64,000 bases of DNA from JBAIYU01 sp036763085. Its GTDB lineage: Bacteria; Bacillota; Negativicutes; DSM-1736; Dendrosporobacteraceae. The position numbers and the translations under genes are program-made. How positions within the stretch are numbered: position 1 is the stretch's first letter; each line of letters starts with the position of its first letter. Under the pieces are notes generated by a model. It ran no database searches. It saw only the letters and a program-made list of their open reading frames with translations, and had not been told where the DNA came from. The stretch spans positions 43,751 to 107,750 of the forward strand of contig NZ_JBAIYU010000006.1 of NCBI RefSeq assembly GCF_036763085.1, written 5' to 3'. Below, piece by piece: positions 16,838 through 25,355 of the stretch.

Positions 16838-17680
16838 ATGCGTACAATTGAGGTAGAGCAAATTACTCAGGCCATAGCAAAAATGTGTATGGAAGCTTGC
16901 TATTATCTGCCTGAGGACGTTTACGCCGCCTTGGTAGAAGGCCAGAAAACCGAAGAGTCTCCGCTAGGTAAAGACGTTATTGGTCAAATCATTAAAAATG
17001 CCGATATCGCTAGGAATGAAGACAGACCGATCTGCCAAGACACTGGTATGACGGTTATTTTCATGGAAATTGGTCAAGACGTGCATTTTGTTGGCGGAAA
17101 CATAGTAGATGCTGTAAATGCTGGTGTTGCCAAAGGTTATACCGAAGGATACCTGCGTAAATCAGTGGTTGCTGAGCCATTATTCAATCGTAAAAACACT
17201 ACCAATAACACTCCTGCAGTGCTTCATACCAGCATTGTTCCAGGCGACAAAGTTAAAATTAAACTTGCGCCTAAAGGCTTTGGCAGTGAAAACAAAAGTG
17301 AATTAAAAATGCTTGTTCCAGCTGATGGAGTTGCCGGTGTTAAGAAAGTTGTTTTAGACACTATTCTTCACGCTGGGGAAAATCCATGTCCTCCAATCGT
17401 TGTTGGTGTAGGTATTGGCGGTACTATGGAAAAAGCTGCTATTTTATCTAAAAAAGCGCTTCTTCGTAATATTACTGAGCGCAATGAGCATCCTGAATAT
17501 GCTAAACTTGAGCAAGAACTTCTTGAATTAATTAATAAGACTGGTATCGGGCCTCAACTTGGTGGAACAACAACAGCCTTAGCTGTAAATGTTGAGTGGT
17601 ATCCAACCCATATCGCCGGTCTGCCTGTTTCAGTAAATATCAGCTGTCACGCCACTCGGCATGCCGAAGTTGAGTTATAA
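16838..17680 (+). CDS. Class I fumarate hydratase (possibly mesaconase), alpha subunit
   Basis: N-terminal [4Fe-4S] domain of two-subunit class I hydro-lyases. The start is the ATG giving MRTIEVEQITQAIAKMC, directly after TAGGAGGG; 280 residues. Conserved: ICQDTGMTVIFM with a cluster cysteine, RKNTTNNTPAVLHT, PKGFGSENKSELKML and GVGIGGTMEKAA. The family hydrates fumarate to malate and, in glutamate fermenters, mesaconate to citramalate. Upstream mal makes mesaconate, downstream sdhCAB uses fumarate, so either or both activities fit; sequence alone does not decide. Confidence 0.93.
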   Translation: MRTIEVEQITQAIAKMCMEACYYLPEDVYAALVEGQKTEESPLGKDVIGQIIKNADIARNEDRPICQDTGMTVIFMEIGQDVHFVGGNIVDAVNAGVAKGYTEGYLRKSVVAEPLFNRKNTTNNTPAVLHTSIVPGDKVKIKLAPKGFGSENKSELKMLVPADGVAGVKKVVLDTILHAGENPCPPIVVGVGIGGTMEKAAILSKKALLRNITERNEHPEYAKLEQELLELINKTGIGPQLGGTTTALAVNVEWYPTHIAGLPVSVNISCHATRHAEVEL

Positions 17681-17695
17681 GGAGGTGTAAAAGGA

Positions 17696-18253
17696 ATGAC
17701 TGAAAAAATTCGTATTACAACCCCGTTAACCGAAGAGCAAGCTCGTAAGCTAAAAGCTGGAGACAGCGTACTTATCACTGGTACAATTTTCAGCGCCCGT
17801 GATGCTGCTCACAAAACAATGGTTGAAGCTTTAGATCGTGGCGAAAAACTTCCGATTGATTGGCAAAACCAAATAGTTTACTATCTTGGCCCAACACCAG
17901 CAAAACCTGGTAACCCTATCGGATCAGCTGGTCCAACTACATCTGGTCGTATGGATGCCTATACTCCTAAAATGCTCGAACAAGGCATTAAGGCAATGAT
18001 TGGTAAAGGATCTCGTAAACCAGAAGTTGTCGAAGCTATGAAAAAACACGGCGTTGTTTATCTTGCCGCTGTTGGTGGTGCCGCTGCTTTGATTTCAAAA
18101 TGTATTAAAAAATACGAAGTACTGGCGTACCCAGAACTAGGTCCTGAAGCTGTGGCTGCTCTTGAAGTGGAAGATTTCCCTGCAATTGTGGTAATCGACA
18201 GTGAAGGCAACAGCTACTACGAAGAAGGTCAAAAGCCTTATCGCAGACTGTAA
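17696..18253 (+). CDS. Class I fumarate hydratase (possibly mesaconase), beta subunit
   Basis: C-terminal swivelling domain partner of the preceding gene; 185 residues. Conserved: ITTPLTEEQARKLKAGDSVLITGTI, YYLGPTPAKPGNPIGSAGPTTSGRMD, GKGSRKPEV and the C-terminal DFPAIVVIDSEGN. A GGAGGTG site precedes the ATG. The 15-bp gap to the alpha gene shows co-expression. Confidence 0.94.
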   Translation: MTEKIRITTPLTEEQARKLKAGDSVLITGTIFSARDAAHKTMVEALDRGEKLPIDWQNQIVYYLGPTPAKPGNPIGSAGPTTSGRMDAYTPKMLEQGIKAMIGKGSRKPEVVEAMKKHGVVYLAAVGGAAALISKCIKKYEVLAYPELGPEAVAALEVEDFPAIVVIDSEGNSYYEEGQKPYRRL

Positions 18254-18269
18254 AATTAATAGTTAAATT

Positions 18270-18302
18270 TTTTTTTGGCTAATTAGTGAAATTTTAGCCA
18301 AA
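18270..18302. other. Hairpin between fumarase beta and sdhC
   Basis: TTGGCTAA (18275-18282) pairs with TTAGCCAA (18294-18301). The T-run is on its 5' side, so it would work as a terminator only for leftward transcription; on the + strand it may be a processing or stability element. Confidence 0.4.
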
Positions 18303-18344
18303 GAAAACCCCAATAGGTCACCCAAATATACAGGAGGTTAAAGC

Positions 18345-18962
18345 ATGAGCAACACTGATTTTTATATCCGACGTATTCATTCGTTATCTGGTATAGTACC
18401 AATTGGTTTCTTCTTACTGGAGCATATCTTCTCAATTTCAACTGTATTAGCAGGTCCACAGGCTTTCGATGCTACAGTTGCCCATCTTGCAGCAATTCCA
18501 CATGAAATTTTAATTCCTCTTGAGATTATTGCAATTGCTATTCCATTACTTTTCCACGGTATCTACGGTGCTTACATTGCACTTCAAGCTAAAAATAACG
18601 TTGGAGACTATGGATATGCTCGTAACCGTCAATTCTGGTTACAAAGAATGACTGCTTGGTATACTTTTGCTTTCTTGATCTGGCACGTAGGATACCTGCG
18701 TTTCATGGTTAAAGGCGGCGGTACTCCAATCAACTATGCATTAATGCATGATTATTTAAGCAATCCTATCGTATTTGTCCTTTATGCTATCGGTTTAGTG
18801 GCGGCTGTTTACCATTTCACTAACGGTCTTTTCACTTTCTGTATTACTTGGGGCATTGCTGTTGGACCTCGCGCTCAAGGCTTTGTTAACAAAGCAGCAT
18901 GGGGCTTATTCGCACTAATGTCTGGCGTTGGTCTGTTAGCTCTTACTCGTTACATCGCATAA
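18345..18962 (+). CDS. sdhC: Succinate dehydrogenase/fumarate reductase cytochrome b558 subunit
   Basis: 205-residue integral membrane protein with five hydrophobic helices, the Bacillus/Wolinella type that carries two b haems. Histidines suitable as axial ligands occur in RRIHSLSG, LLEHIF, LLFHGIY, LIWHVGY and VYHFTNG. GGAGG ribosome site before the ATG. It precedes the flavoprotein and iron-sulfur genes in the order C-A-B typical of menaquinone-linked enzymes. In an anaerobe the likely direction is fumarate reduction. Confidence 0.93.
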   Translation: MSNTDFYIRRIHSLSGIVPIGFFLLEHIFSISTVLAGPQAFDATVAHLAAIPHEILIPLEIIAIAIPLLFHGIYGAYIALQAKNNVGDYGYARNRQFWLQRMTAWYTFAFLIWHVGYLRFMVKGGGTPINYALMHDYLSNPIVFVLYAIGLVAAVYHFTNGLFTFCITWGIAVGPRAQGFVNKAAWGLFALMSGVGLLALTRYIA

Positions 18963-19020
18963 AAGTAATCTGTATAGAAATTATTTTTCTGTATAATATT
19001 AGATTAAGGAGAGAACCCGA

Positions 19021-20775
19021 GTGAAAAAAAGAATTATTGTTGTAGGCGGCGGTTTGGCCGGCTTGATGGCTACTATGAAGATTTGTGAAGCTGGTGGCCA
19101 AGTAGACCTCTTTTCTCTTTGTCCCGTTAAGCGCTCCCACTCGGTTTGCGCACAGGGCGGCATGAACGCCTGTATGAATACTAAAGGTCAAAATGACACA
19201 ATATATGAGCATTTTGATGATACTGTATATGGTGGCGACTTCTTAGGCGATCAAACTGCTATTAAAGGCATGGTTGAAGCTGCTCCTAAGCTTGTTGAAA
19301 TGTTTGACCGTATGGGTGTAACTTTCACTCGTACAGCTGAAGGTGTAATTGACCTTCGTAACTTCGGTGGTCAGAAAAATAAACGTACTGTATTCTCTGG
19401 TGCAACTACTGGCCAACAGCTTCTATACGCTCTTGATGAACAAGTTCGTATGTGGGAAACTAAAGGCGCTGTTAAAAAATATGAGTTCTGGGAATTCTTA
19501 AAAATCATTAAGAACAATCTTGGCGAATGCCGTGGTATTGTTGCTCAGAACATGAATTCAATGGAAATTGAAGCTTTCCCAGCTGATGCTGTTATTATCG
19601 CTACTGGCGGTCTTGGACTTGTATTCGGTAAAAGTACTAACTCCACAATCTGTACTGGTGCTGCTGCTTCTGTTGTTTACCAACAAGGCGCTTACCTTGG
19701 AAACAGTGAGTTTATCCAAATCCATCCAACTGCAATCCCTGGCGATGACAAAAACCGCTTAATGTCCGAGTCTGCTCGCGGTGAAGGTGGACGAGTTTGG
19801 ACTTATAAAGATGGTAAGCCATATTATTTCTTAGAAGAGAAGTACCCTGCATATGGTAACCTTGTACCACGTGACATTGCAGCTCGTGAAATTTTCGATG
19901 TTTGCGTAAGACAAAAGCTTGGTGTTAATGGTGAGAACCAAGTATACCTTGACCTGTCTCACATCGACAGCGACTATTTGGATAGAAAACTAGGCGGTAT
20001 TCTTGAAATTTACGAAGAGTTCGTTGGTGATGATCCTCGTAAAGTTCCAATGAGAATTTTCCCTGGCGTTCACTACTCCATGGGCGGTATCTGGGTAGAC
20101 CGTACGCACAGAACTAATATCCCTGGACTATTAGCTTCTGGCGAGTGCGATTATCAATACCATGGTGCTAACCGTTTGGGAGCTAACTCCTTATTGTCTG
20201 CAGCTTATTCCGGAACAGTATCCGGTCCAAGCGCAATCAAATGGGCAAAAAGCGAACAAAAAGGTCCAGCATTAACTCAAGCTGAACTTGACGCTGCTAA
20301 GAAAGCAGAAGTTGAGCGCTTCGAAAAACTTCTTGCTATGAACGGTTCTGAAAATGCATACGCTCTGCATAAGGAATTGGGCGATGTAATGCTTGAAAAC
20401 GTTACTATCGTTCGTGAAAATGCAAGACTAGCAGAAACAGAAGTGAAATTACAAGAACTTCTTAAGCGTTGGGATAATATCGGTATAAATGATAAAGGTC
20501 GTTGGGCAAACCAAGAAGTTATGTTCACAAGACAACTTCGCGATATGATCATTGTTGCTCGCGTAATAACTCTTGCTGCTCTTAATCGTAACGAAAGCCG
20601 CGGAGCTCATTACAAACCTGAATTCCCTAACCGTAATGACGAAGAATGGCTCAAAACAACAAAGGCATTATTCAATCCAGAGACAAATGCTCCTGTATTC
20701 GAATATGAGCCTGTAGATATCTCACACATCAAACCTCGTCCTCGCCGTTATGATGTTGCTAAGGAGGCTAAGTAA
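19021..20775 (+). CDS. sdhA: Succinate dehydrogenase/fumarate reductase flavoprotein subunit
   Basis: 584 residues, GTG start with GGAGAG upstream. FAD-binding VVGGGLAGLMAT at the N-terminus, the covalent-flavin/substrate region SHSVCAQGGMNACMN, GEGGRVWTYKDGKPYYFLE and PRDIAAREI (capping domain, catalytic Arg), MGGIWVDRTHRT and the GANRLGANSLLSAAYSG signature. Codon use is biased toward a small set, as in highly expressed genes. Three bases separate its stop from sdhB. Confidence 0.96.
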   Translation: MKKRIIVVGGGLAGLMATMKICEAGGQVDLFSLCPVKRSHSVCAQGGMNACMNTKGQNDTIYEHFDDTVYGGDFLGDQTAIKGMVEAAPKLVEMFDRMGVTFTRTAEGVIDLRNFGGQKNKRTVFSGATTGQQLLYALDEQVRMWETKGAVKKYEFWEFLKIIKNNLGECRGIVAQNMNSMEIEAFPADAVIIATGGLGLVFGKSTNSTICTGAAASVVYQQGAYLGNSEFIQIHPTAIPGDDKNRLMSESARGEGGRVWTYKDGKPYYFLEEKYPAYGNLVPRDIAAREIFDVCVRQKLGVNGENQVYLDLSHIDSDYLDRKLGGILEIYEEFVGDDPRKVPMRIFPGVHYSMGGIWVDRTHRTNIPGLLASGECDYQYHGANRLGANSLLSAAYSGTVSGPSAIKWAKSEQKGPALTQAELDAAKKAEVERFEKLLAMNGSENAYALHKELGDVMLENVTIVRENARLAETEVKLQELLKRWDNIGINDKGRWANQEVMFTRQLRDMIIVARVITLAALNRNESRGAHYKPEFPNRNDEEWLKTTKALFNPETNAPVFEYEPVDISHIKPRPRRYDVAKEAK

Positions 20776-20778
20776 TCA

Positions 20779-21528
20779 ATGACTACAAAGACAGTTCATT
20801 TTATTATAGAAAGACAAGATTCTCCTAACAGCGCACCTTATACTGAGGAGTTCACTCTCCCTTATCGTCCAGCAATGAACGTAGTTTCCTCTTTGATGGA
20901 GATTCAAAAGAATCCTGTTACTAAAGACGGAAAAAAGACTACTGCAGTAGTTTGGGAATGTAACTGCCTTGAGAAAGTTTGCGGCGCTTGCATGATGGTA
21001 ATCAACGGAAAAGCACAGCAAGCATGTGCTGCTCTTATCGACCATCTTGAACAACCGATCCGTCTTAGCGCGGCTCGTACTTTCCCAGTGCTTCGCGACT
21101 TAACAATCGATCGTACTGTTATGTTCGAAAGCCTGAAAAAAGTTCAAGCATGGGTTGCTGTTGATGGAAGCTGGGAAGTAGCTCCTGCTCCTCGCCAAAA
21201 TCCTAAAACTGCAACTGAGGCTTATGAAATTTCCCGTTGTATGACTTGCGGCTGCTGCATGCATGCTTGCCCAAATGTTAACTCCGGTTCAGATTTCATT
21301 GGTCCACAACCTCTAGGTCAAGCTCATTTATTCAATCTTCACCCAATTGGAGAATATGACAAAGAAGATCGTTTAAATGCTATTATGAACAAAGGCGGCA
21401 TCAGCAGCTGCGGTAACAGCCAAAACTGCGTACAGGCATGCCCTAAAGATATCAAACTTACTGAATACATCGCTAAACTTAATAGAGATGTAAACAAACA
21501 AGCATTGAAAAACATGTTTAATAAGTAA
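20779..21528 (+). CDS. sdhB: Succinate dehydrogenase/fumarate reductase iron-sulfur subunit
   Basis: 249 residues. The [2Fe-2S] ferredoxin domain has CNCLEKVCGACMMVINGKAQQAC (about 56-78); the second domain has CMTCGCCMHACP and CGNSQNCVQACP for the [4Fe-4S] and [3Fe-4S] clusters. It passes electrons between the SdhA flavin and the SdhC haems. Last gene of the operon: a terminator follows within 15 bases. Confidence 0.96.
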   Translation: MTTKTVHFIIERQDSPNSAPYTEEFTLPYRPAMNVVSSLMEIQKNPVTKDGKKTTAVVWECNCLEKVCGACMMVINGKAQQACAALIDHLEQPIRLSAARTFPVLRDLTIDRTVMFESLKKVQAWVAVDGSWEVAPAPRQNPKTATEAYEISRCMTCGCCMHACPNVNSGSDFIGPQPLGQAHLFNLHPIGEYDKEDRLNAIMNKGGISSCGNSQNCVQACPKDIKLTEYIAKLNRDVNKQALKNMFNK

Positions 21529-21539
21529 TTGATACAATG

Positions 21540-21572
21540 AAAGAGCCGAGTTTTTACTCGGCTCTTTTTTTG
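21540..21572 (+). terminator. Terminator of fumarase-sdhCAB operon
   Basis: Perfect 12-bp stem AAAGAGCCGAGT / ACTCGGCTCTTT with a four-base loop and T-run. Confidence 0.92.
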
Positions 21573-21779
21573 TCCATATTTACTAAAATATATCGACTAT
21601 TAGATAGGTTATATATTGATCGTCAAGTAAGTGGTTTTATAATATTAATTTAGTTAGATTCTTAGCTAAAGCATTATGGCTAAATGTTTGACTTTAGATA
21701 ATAAGTTTACTATAATTACAGGAGTAGTTTGATTGGTGCTAAGTTTAAAGGATTTCATTAAATTTCCTGTTAAAAAGTG

Positions 21780-21808
21780 TTGACATATAACTTTAAATTT
21801 AGTATAAT
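21780..21808 (+). promoter_or_regulatory. Consensus promoter of the first tRNA cluster
   Basis: Exact TTGACA, 17-bp spacer, exact TATAAT, 15 bases upstream of tRNA-Pro. Confidence 0.92.
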
Positions 21809-21823
21809 CTATTTTGTGGTCGA

Positions 21824-21900
21824 CGGGGCGTGGCTCAGTTTGGTAGAGTACCTGGCTTGGGACCAGGGGGTCGCAGGTTCGAATCCTGCCGCTCCGACCA
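21824..21900 (+). tRNA. tRNA-Pro(TGG)
   Basis: 77 nt with encoded CCA. Acceptor CGGGGCG/CGCTCCG, anticodon stem CCTGG/CCAGG with loop CTTGGGA (anticodon TGG), T-arm with GGTTCGAATCC. Confidence 0.96.
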
Positions 21901-21907
21901 GTATATT

Positions 21908-21981
21908 GCGGGTGTAGCTCAATGGTAGAGCTCTAGCCTTCCAAGCTAGCCACGTGGGTTCGATTCCCATCACCCGCTCCA
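21908..21981 (+). tRNA. tRNA-Gly(TCC)
   Basis: 74 nt, acceptor GCGGGTG/CACCCGC, anticodon stem CTAGC/GCTAG with loop CTTCCAA (TCC), T-loop GGTTCGATTCC, encoded CCA. Confidence 0.96.
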
Positions 21982-21984
21982 AAT

Positions 21985-22061
21985 GCGCCTGTAGCTCAGC
22001 TGGATAGAGCAACGGCCTTCTAAGCCGTGTGTCGCACGTTCGAGTCGTGCCAGGCGCGCCA
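21985..22061 (+). tRNA. tRNA-Arg(TCT), integration target
   Basis: 77 nt, acceptor GCGCCTG/CAGGCGC, anticodon stem ACGGC/GCCGT with loop CTTCTAA (TCT), encoded CCA. From base 12 onward it is part of the 158-bp direct repeat bounding the mobile element. Confidence 0.96.
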
Positions 22062-22153
22062 TTTATTATGACTCCGTAGCTCAGCTGGATAGAGCGTTTG
22101 ACTACGAATCAAAAGGTCGCAGGTTCGAATCCTGCCGGGGTCGCCATTGTAAA
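21996..22153 (+). repeat. Left attachment-site direct repeat (attL)
   Basis: 158 bp, from the D-arm of tRNA-Arg(TCT) through all of tRNA-Arg(ACG) plus seven bases. It recurs at 32607-32764 with a single mismatch (G at 22076, T at 32687). The left copies of both tRNAs are intact. Confidence 0.93.
22070..22146 (+). tRNA. tRNA-Arg(ACG), left (intact) copy
   Basis: 77 nt, acceptor GACTCCG/CGGGGTC fully paired (one T-G wobble), anticodon stem TTTGA/TCAAA with loop CTACGAA (ACG, read as inosine-CG), encoded CCA. Confidence 0.95.
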
Positions 22154-22157
22154 TTAG

Positions 22158-22206
22158 AACCCTTGTATTTCCTAGGTTAATCCTAAGAGGTGCAAGGGTT
22201 TTTTGC
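22158..22206 (+). terminator. Terminator after first tRNA cluster
   Basis: AACCCTTG pairs with CAAGGGTT around a 27-nt loop, then six Ts. It lies just inside the element, so the element supplies a new tRNA-operon terminator; the original one seems to be at 32769. Confidence 0.8.
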
Positions 22207-22335
22207 GTTTACTTAGTATAGCTAGAGTAACGGCCTTTTGTGTACACGTGAAAACATTAGCTATATCAATTGTAATTTATTACGGTATTGTGCTTCATAA
22301 ACCTCTACTTATGTGAATATGAGGTGTTGGAAGTC

Positions 22336-23250
22336 ATGGAATTAGGTCAAGTAAAGAAAATATTTTTTATCACAAAGAAGAGTGAGAATGTAACTGTAAG
22401 GACACTAGAAACATATGACGAGGTTCTTAAGAGATTCATTAAGTATTTAATCAATAGAAATATTTATGATGTATCAGAAGTAGACAGTAGTTGTGTTCGA
22501 GAATTTTTTATATTGCTTCAAGAACAAGGTCTAAGGGGAGTAACTAGACATAGATACTTTAGAAGCCTTAGAACGTTCTTTTTGTTCTTGCATCGTGAAG
22601 AATACATTAGTAAGAATCCTATGATACATATTAAGCCTCCAAAGATTGAGCAAAAGGTCATGCGCACATTCACAGCACAGGAGATCAGCAAGCTACTCAA
22701 TGGTTTTGATAGAAATACGTTCTTTGGACTAAGGAACTACTGTATTACAGCAATGTTTTTTTCTACAGGTATTCGTAAGTCTGAATTGATTAACCTTACT
22801 TTAGCTGATATCAATATTACAAATGATTTGATTAGGATAGCACAGGGCAAAGGTAATAAGGAAAGGTATGTACCAATAGGAAGAACCTTGAGGCGAGTCA
22901 TGATTCAATACTTAAAATCAAGAAATGAATTTCTCAAGGGTGATAATTGTAACTATCTATTTGTTACACCAAGAAATGAGCGTAAAATGACAGGGTCATG
23001 CTTGAGTGTATTATTTCAGAAGCTAAAGAAGGAACTTAAGTTAACTGGTGAAAAGGTATCATGTCATACTTTCAGACACTCGATGGCTAAGAACTATTTG
23101 CTTAATGGTGGAGATGTGTTCAGCCTTCAAAAATTGCTCGGTCATAGTGACATTGCAACAACTAAGAAGTATATTAATCTCAATGATAATGAACTCAAGA
23201 TACAACATGCTAAGTATAATCCACTTGATAATAATGATTGGAGTTACTAG
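22336..23250 (+). CDS. Tyrosine recombinase/integrase (XerC/D-like)
   Basis: 304 residues from the ATG after GAGGTG. The N-terminal SAM-like core-binding domain (about 1-95: TVRTLETYDEVLKRFIKYL, LRGVTRHRYFRSLRTFFLFL) is followed by the catalytic domain with Arg in STGIRKSELINL, Lys in GKGNKERYVPIG, HxxR in CHTFRHSMAKN, His in LLGHSDIATTKKY and the nucleophile Tyr in the same segment (KKYINL). It stands 183 bp from the tRNA repeat, as expected of the enzyme that integrated the element. Confidence 0.92.
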   Translation: MELGQVKKIFFITKKSENVTVRTLETYDEVLKRFIKYLINRNIYDVSEVDSSCVREFFILLQEQGLRGVTRHRYFRSLRTFFLFLHREEYISKNPMIHIKPPKIEQKVMRTFTAQEISKLLNGFDRNTFFGLRNYCITAMFFSTGIRKSELINLTLADINITNDLIRIAQGKGNKERYVPIGRTLRRVMIQYLKSRNEFLKGDNCNYLFVTPRNERKMTGSCLSVLFQKLKKELKLTGEKVSCHTFRHSMAKNYLLNGGDVFSLQKLLGHSDIATTKKYINLNDNELKIQHAKYNPLDNNDWSY

Positions 23251-23395
23251 AATCAATTCTACGCCCTAAATCATCATATAGGAATGTAAATTTTACACAT
23301 AACTAAAGACACCAAGGGGTTTGTATTGGCTTATCATTTGATGTCCTAAAATATCATTTATGTATGAAGAAATACAAATACGAACTTCGAGCAAT

Positions 23396-23860
23396 CTAAG
23401 GGATATAATATAGGGGCTACTTTAGATGGAATATTTTCGTAATAAAAAAGATAGATTATGTAGGGTACTTTTGGTTATAATTTTAGACTTCCAAGAGATA
23501 TATAGTGGAGGGAATAATTTAGCTATTCTAGGGGATATATTATGAGGGACTAAAGTTGACCTAAAAAGAATACTGTATACTTTAGTAAAATAGGTTGTCT
23601 TTTCGTAATAAAAAAAGATATATAGTGAGAGCATTTTTAAATGTGACATTTTTATGATTCTAAGGGATATAATATAGAGGGAACAAATGTTTACTTTTCG
23701 CAATTCTGTGCCATATATTATGTAGGACTACTTTGGATTGTCATATTATAAATCGCTTGAGAACCCTTGAATTATCTAATGTTATCCATAGTTTAATACA
23801 GGTGTTATATATAATGGTTGTATTTTTGTAAATCTATGCCATATATTATGTAGGATTCTT
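23396..23860 (+). repeat. Iteron-like degenerate direct repeats in a 700-bp gene-free tract
   Basis: The tract 23251-23957 has no credible gene. At least eight copies of a degenerate core resembling GGATATATTATGTAGGGAC begin near 23401, 23450, 23497, 23533, 23617, 23665, 23712 and 23840; several spacings are 47-49 bp. Many copies are followed by CTACTTT or similar and preceded by TTTTCGTAATAAAA. This resembles the iterons of plasmid origins or an array of regulator sites. Confidence 0.6.
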
Positions 23861-23957
23861 CATAAGAATCATAATCCACTAGGCTATTACAGCTTGGTGG
23901 TTATTTTTTTAGTTATTTTATTGAATTAAATTTAATGGGAAGGAGAGGGATGTCACA

Positions 23958-24128
23958 ATGTACAGATTATCAAGGATGAAAAAAGGATTAACTCAAAAGC
24001 AAGCTGCAGAGCTTTTGGTAATCTCTAGAGCTTACTTATGTATGATTGAAAAACTACAAGTCAAGCCGACTCAAGAAATTATAATCAAAATGAGAAAGTT
24101 GTACGAAGACAATAGCCTTACTGTATAG
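23958..24128 (+). CDS. Small Xre-like helix-turn-helix protein (56 aa)
   Basis: GGAAGGAGAGGG precedes the ATG by eight bases. The short product contains a near-minimal HTH_3: KKGLTQKQAAELLVISRAYLCMIEKLQVKPTQEI, where residues 11-32 form the two recognition helices. It is too short for a partner domain. It lies just after the iteron-like repeats, so it could bind them or act as an element repressor; this is inference. Confidence 0.7.
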   Translation: MYRLSRMKKGLTQKQAAELLVISRAYLCMIEKLQVKPTQEIIIKMRKLYEDNSLTV

Positions 24129-24177
24129 GGCTATTTTTTTATTGTCTTATTGAATTTAATTAAAAGGAGTGTTGTTA

Positions 24178-24702
24178 TTGATTAAATACGAATGTAATTC
24201 ATGTGGTAAGGTCACTGAGTTTTCTTCTGATGAATGGAAAGTAGAATGTACTTGTGGAGATGGTTGGTTAAAGCCTGTTCATGCCGTGAACGCCCCTAAA
24301 CTAGAGTATAATCCTAAACTAAATCAAGCAAGAAAAGAAGCTAAAGCAATTAAGTCAGACAAGTATTGGAGACATATCTTTCAATGTAGCAGATGCAGTA
24401 AAACAACGATACAGCAAAACTATGATAAATCAATTCCTTGTACTTGTGGAGGTACTCAGCTAATCAAAATTACTTACGATAACAACAGGATTGAATATGA
24501 TGCAAATACTGGTGAACCAATTTTGGACAGCCAAACATCAGCAACTATAGATAATCCAGTAAAATCAATCAGGAAGAAACTTAATTTGTCACAAAAGGAA
24601 TTAGCTGATATTTTTAATACTACTCAGCAGTACATAAGCCAACTAGAGAACAACGAAAGACCAATATCAGCAGAAATACAAGAATGGATTAATAATAACT
24701 AG
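24178..24702 (+). CDS. Two-zinc-ribbon protein with C-terminal Xre HTH
   Basis: Start chosen at the TTG eight bases after AAAGGAG, giving MIKYECNSCGK and 174 residues. Two similar Cys4 units are seen: CNSCGK...CTCGDG (about 6-30) and CSRCSK...CTCGGT (about 70-96). The C-terminal 50 residues are a clear HTH_3 (SIRKKLNLSQKELADIFNTTQQYISQLENNERPI). The arrangement (type II MqsA-like zinc domain plus HTH) recalls antitoxins, but no toxin gene is adjacent, so a regulator is the safer call. Confidence 0.75.
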   Translation: MIKYECNSCGKVTEFSSDEWKVECTCGDGWLKPVHAVNAPKLEYNPKLNQARKEAKAIKSDKYWRHIFQCSRCSKTTIQQNYDKSIPCTCGGTQLIKITYDNNRIEYDANTGEPILDSQTSATIDNPVKSIRKKLNLSQKELADIFNTTQQYISQLENNERPISAEIQEWINNN

Positions 24703-24854
24703 AATTACATTTGCTTGTATTTTCGATAATACGTCCAAACTACCACGCCTTAAAAATACAAGCACGATGAAGCCTTATAAATCAAGGGCTAAAAATGCCA
24801 TATTTGAGGACTCAGACCCCCATAAAATAATCAAACGAAAAGGAATGATGTGTA

Positions 24855-25046
24855 GTGGCTAAAGGCAAGCAAATTGAAGCCCAAGTATCAACAGCAGAGG
24901 CAAATTATGAGTTAGCTTCAGACATAATGATGCCTATTGATTATTGCAAGTGGGTAGTAAAGAAAAATAACATATGGACGGTTAATGTTTCAGCACATGA
25001 GGAATTTAAGGGTATATTCCCTAATGCTAAATTGATTGGAATGTAA
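24855..25046 (+). CDS. Hypothetical protein, 63 aa
   Basis: GTG start, with AAAAGGAATGATG upstream as a passable ribosome site. The product has an N-terminal charged, low-complexity stretch and a C-terminal WVVKKNNIWTVNVSAHEEFKGIFPNAKLIGM that looks like a small folded beta-alpha unit. I recognise no family. Same strand and spacing as the surrounding element genes support it as real, but it is short. Confidence 0.5.
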   Translation: MAKGKQIEAQVSTAEANYELASDIMMPIDYCKWVVKKNNIWTVNVSAHEEFKGIFPNAKLIGM

Positions 25047-25355
25047 GAAAAGACAAGAGGAAGAAGGCTAGTATATCAATTTATAAAAAAATATTTTTTC
25101 GACAAAAGTATTTCAACTGAGATTATATGTAAAGTACAATCCTTATTATTCTTATGATGGCTTAGCAGTGAATAAATGCGCTATAAGGTTTGGATTAATG
25201 TTGTTTAGTGCAATTTCTATAATAATTCTTATAAAAATGTTGACAACCTAATGGTTTTTGTGGTAACTTAATATGTTATGCACATATTGACCATAGTATA
25301 CCAATATGTTAAAATTAATCCAAAGATAGATAATTTTACCAAGGGAGTGGAGATT
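25047..25355 (+). promoter_or_regulatory. Gene-free gap with a probable promoter for the following small gene
   Basis: Contains TTGACA (25240-25245) with a weak TAACTT 18 bases further on. Otherwise AT-rich sequence in which I see no gene or clear repeat. Confidence 0.4.

Noticed and set aside
21809..22012. Minus-strand ORF over the tRNA cluster (67 aa, containing GIEPTWLAWKARALPLSYTR)
   Set aside because: It is a translation of tRNA-Pro/Gly/Arg genes; a well-known false ORF type.
23422..23703. Minus-strand ORF of 93 aa
   Set aside because: Falls entirely in the degenerate repeat array, is built from the repeats, and has no ribosome site.
23396..23860. Possible CRISPR array
   Set aside because: Repeats are degenerate, spacers are not of constant length, repeats are AT-rich without the usual conservation, and no cas gene is present.
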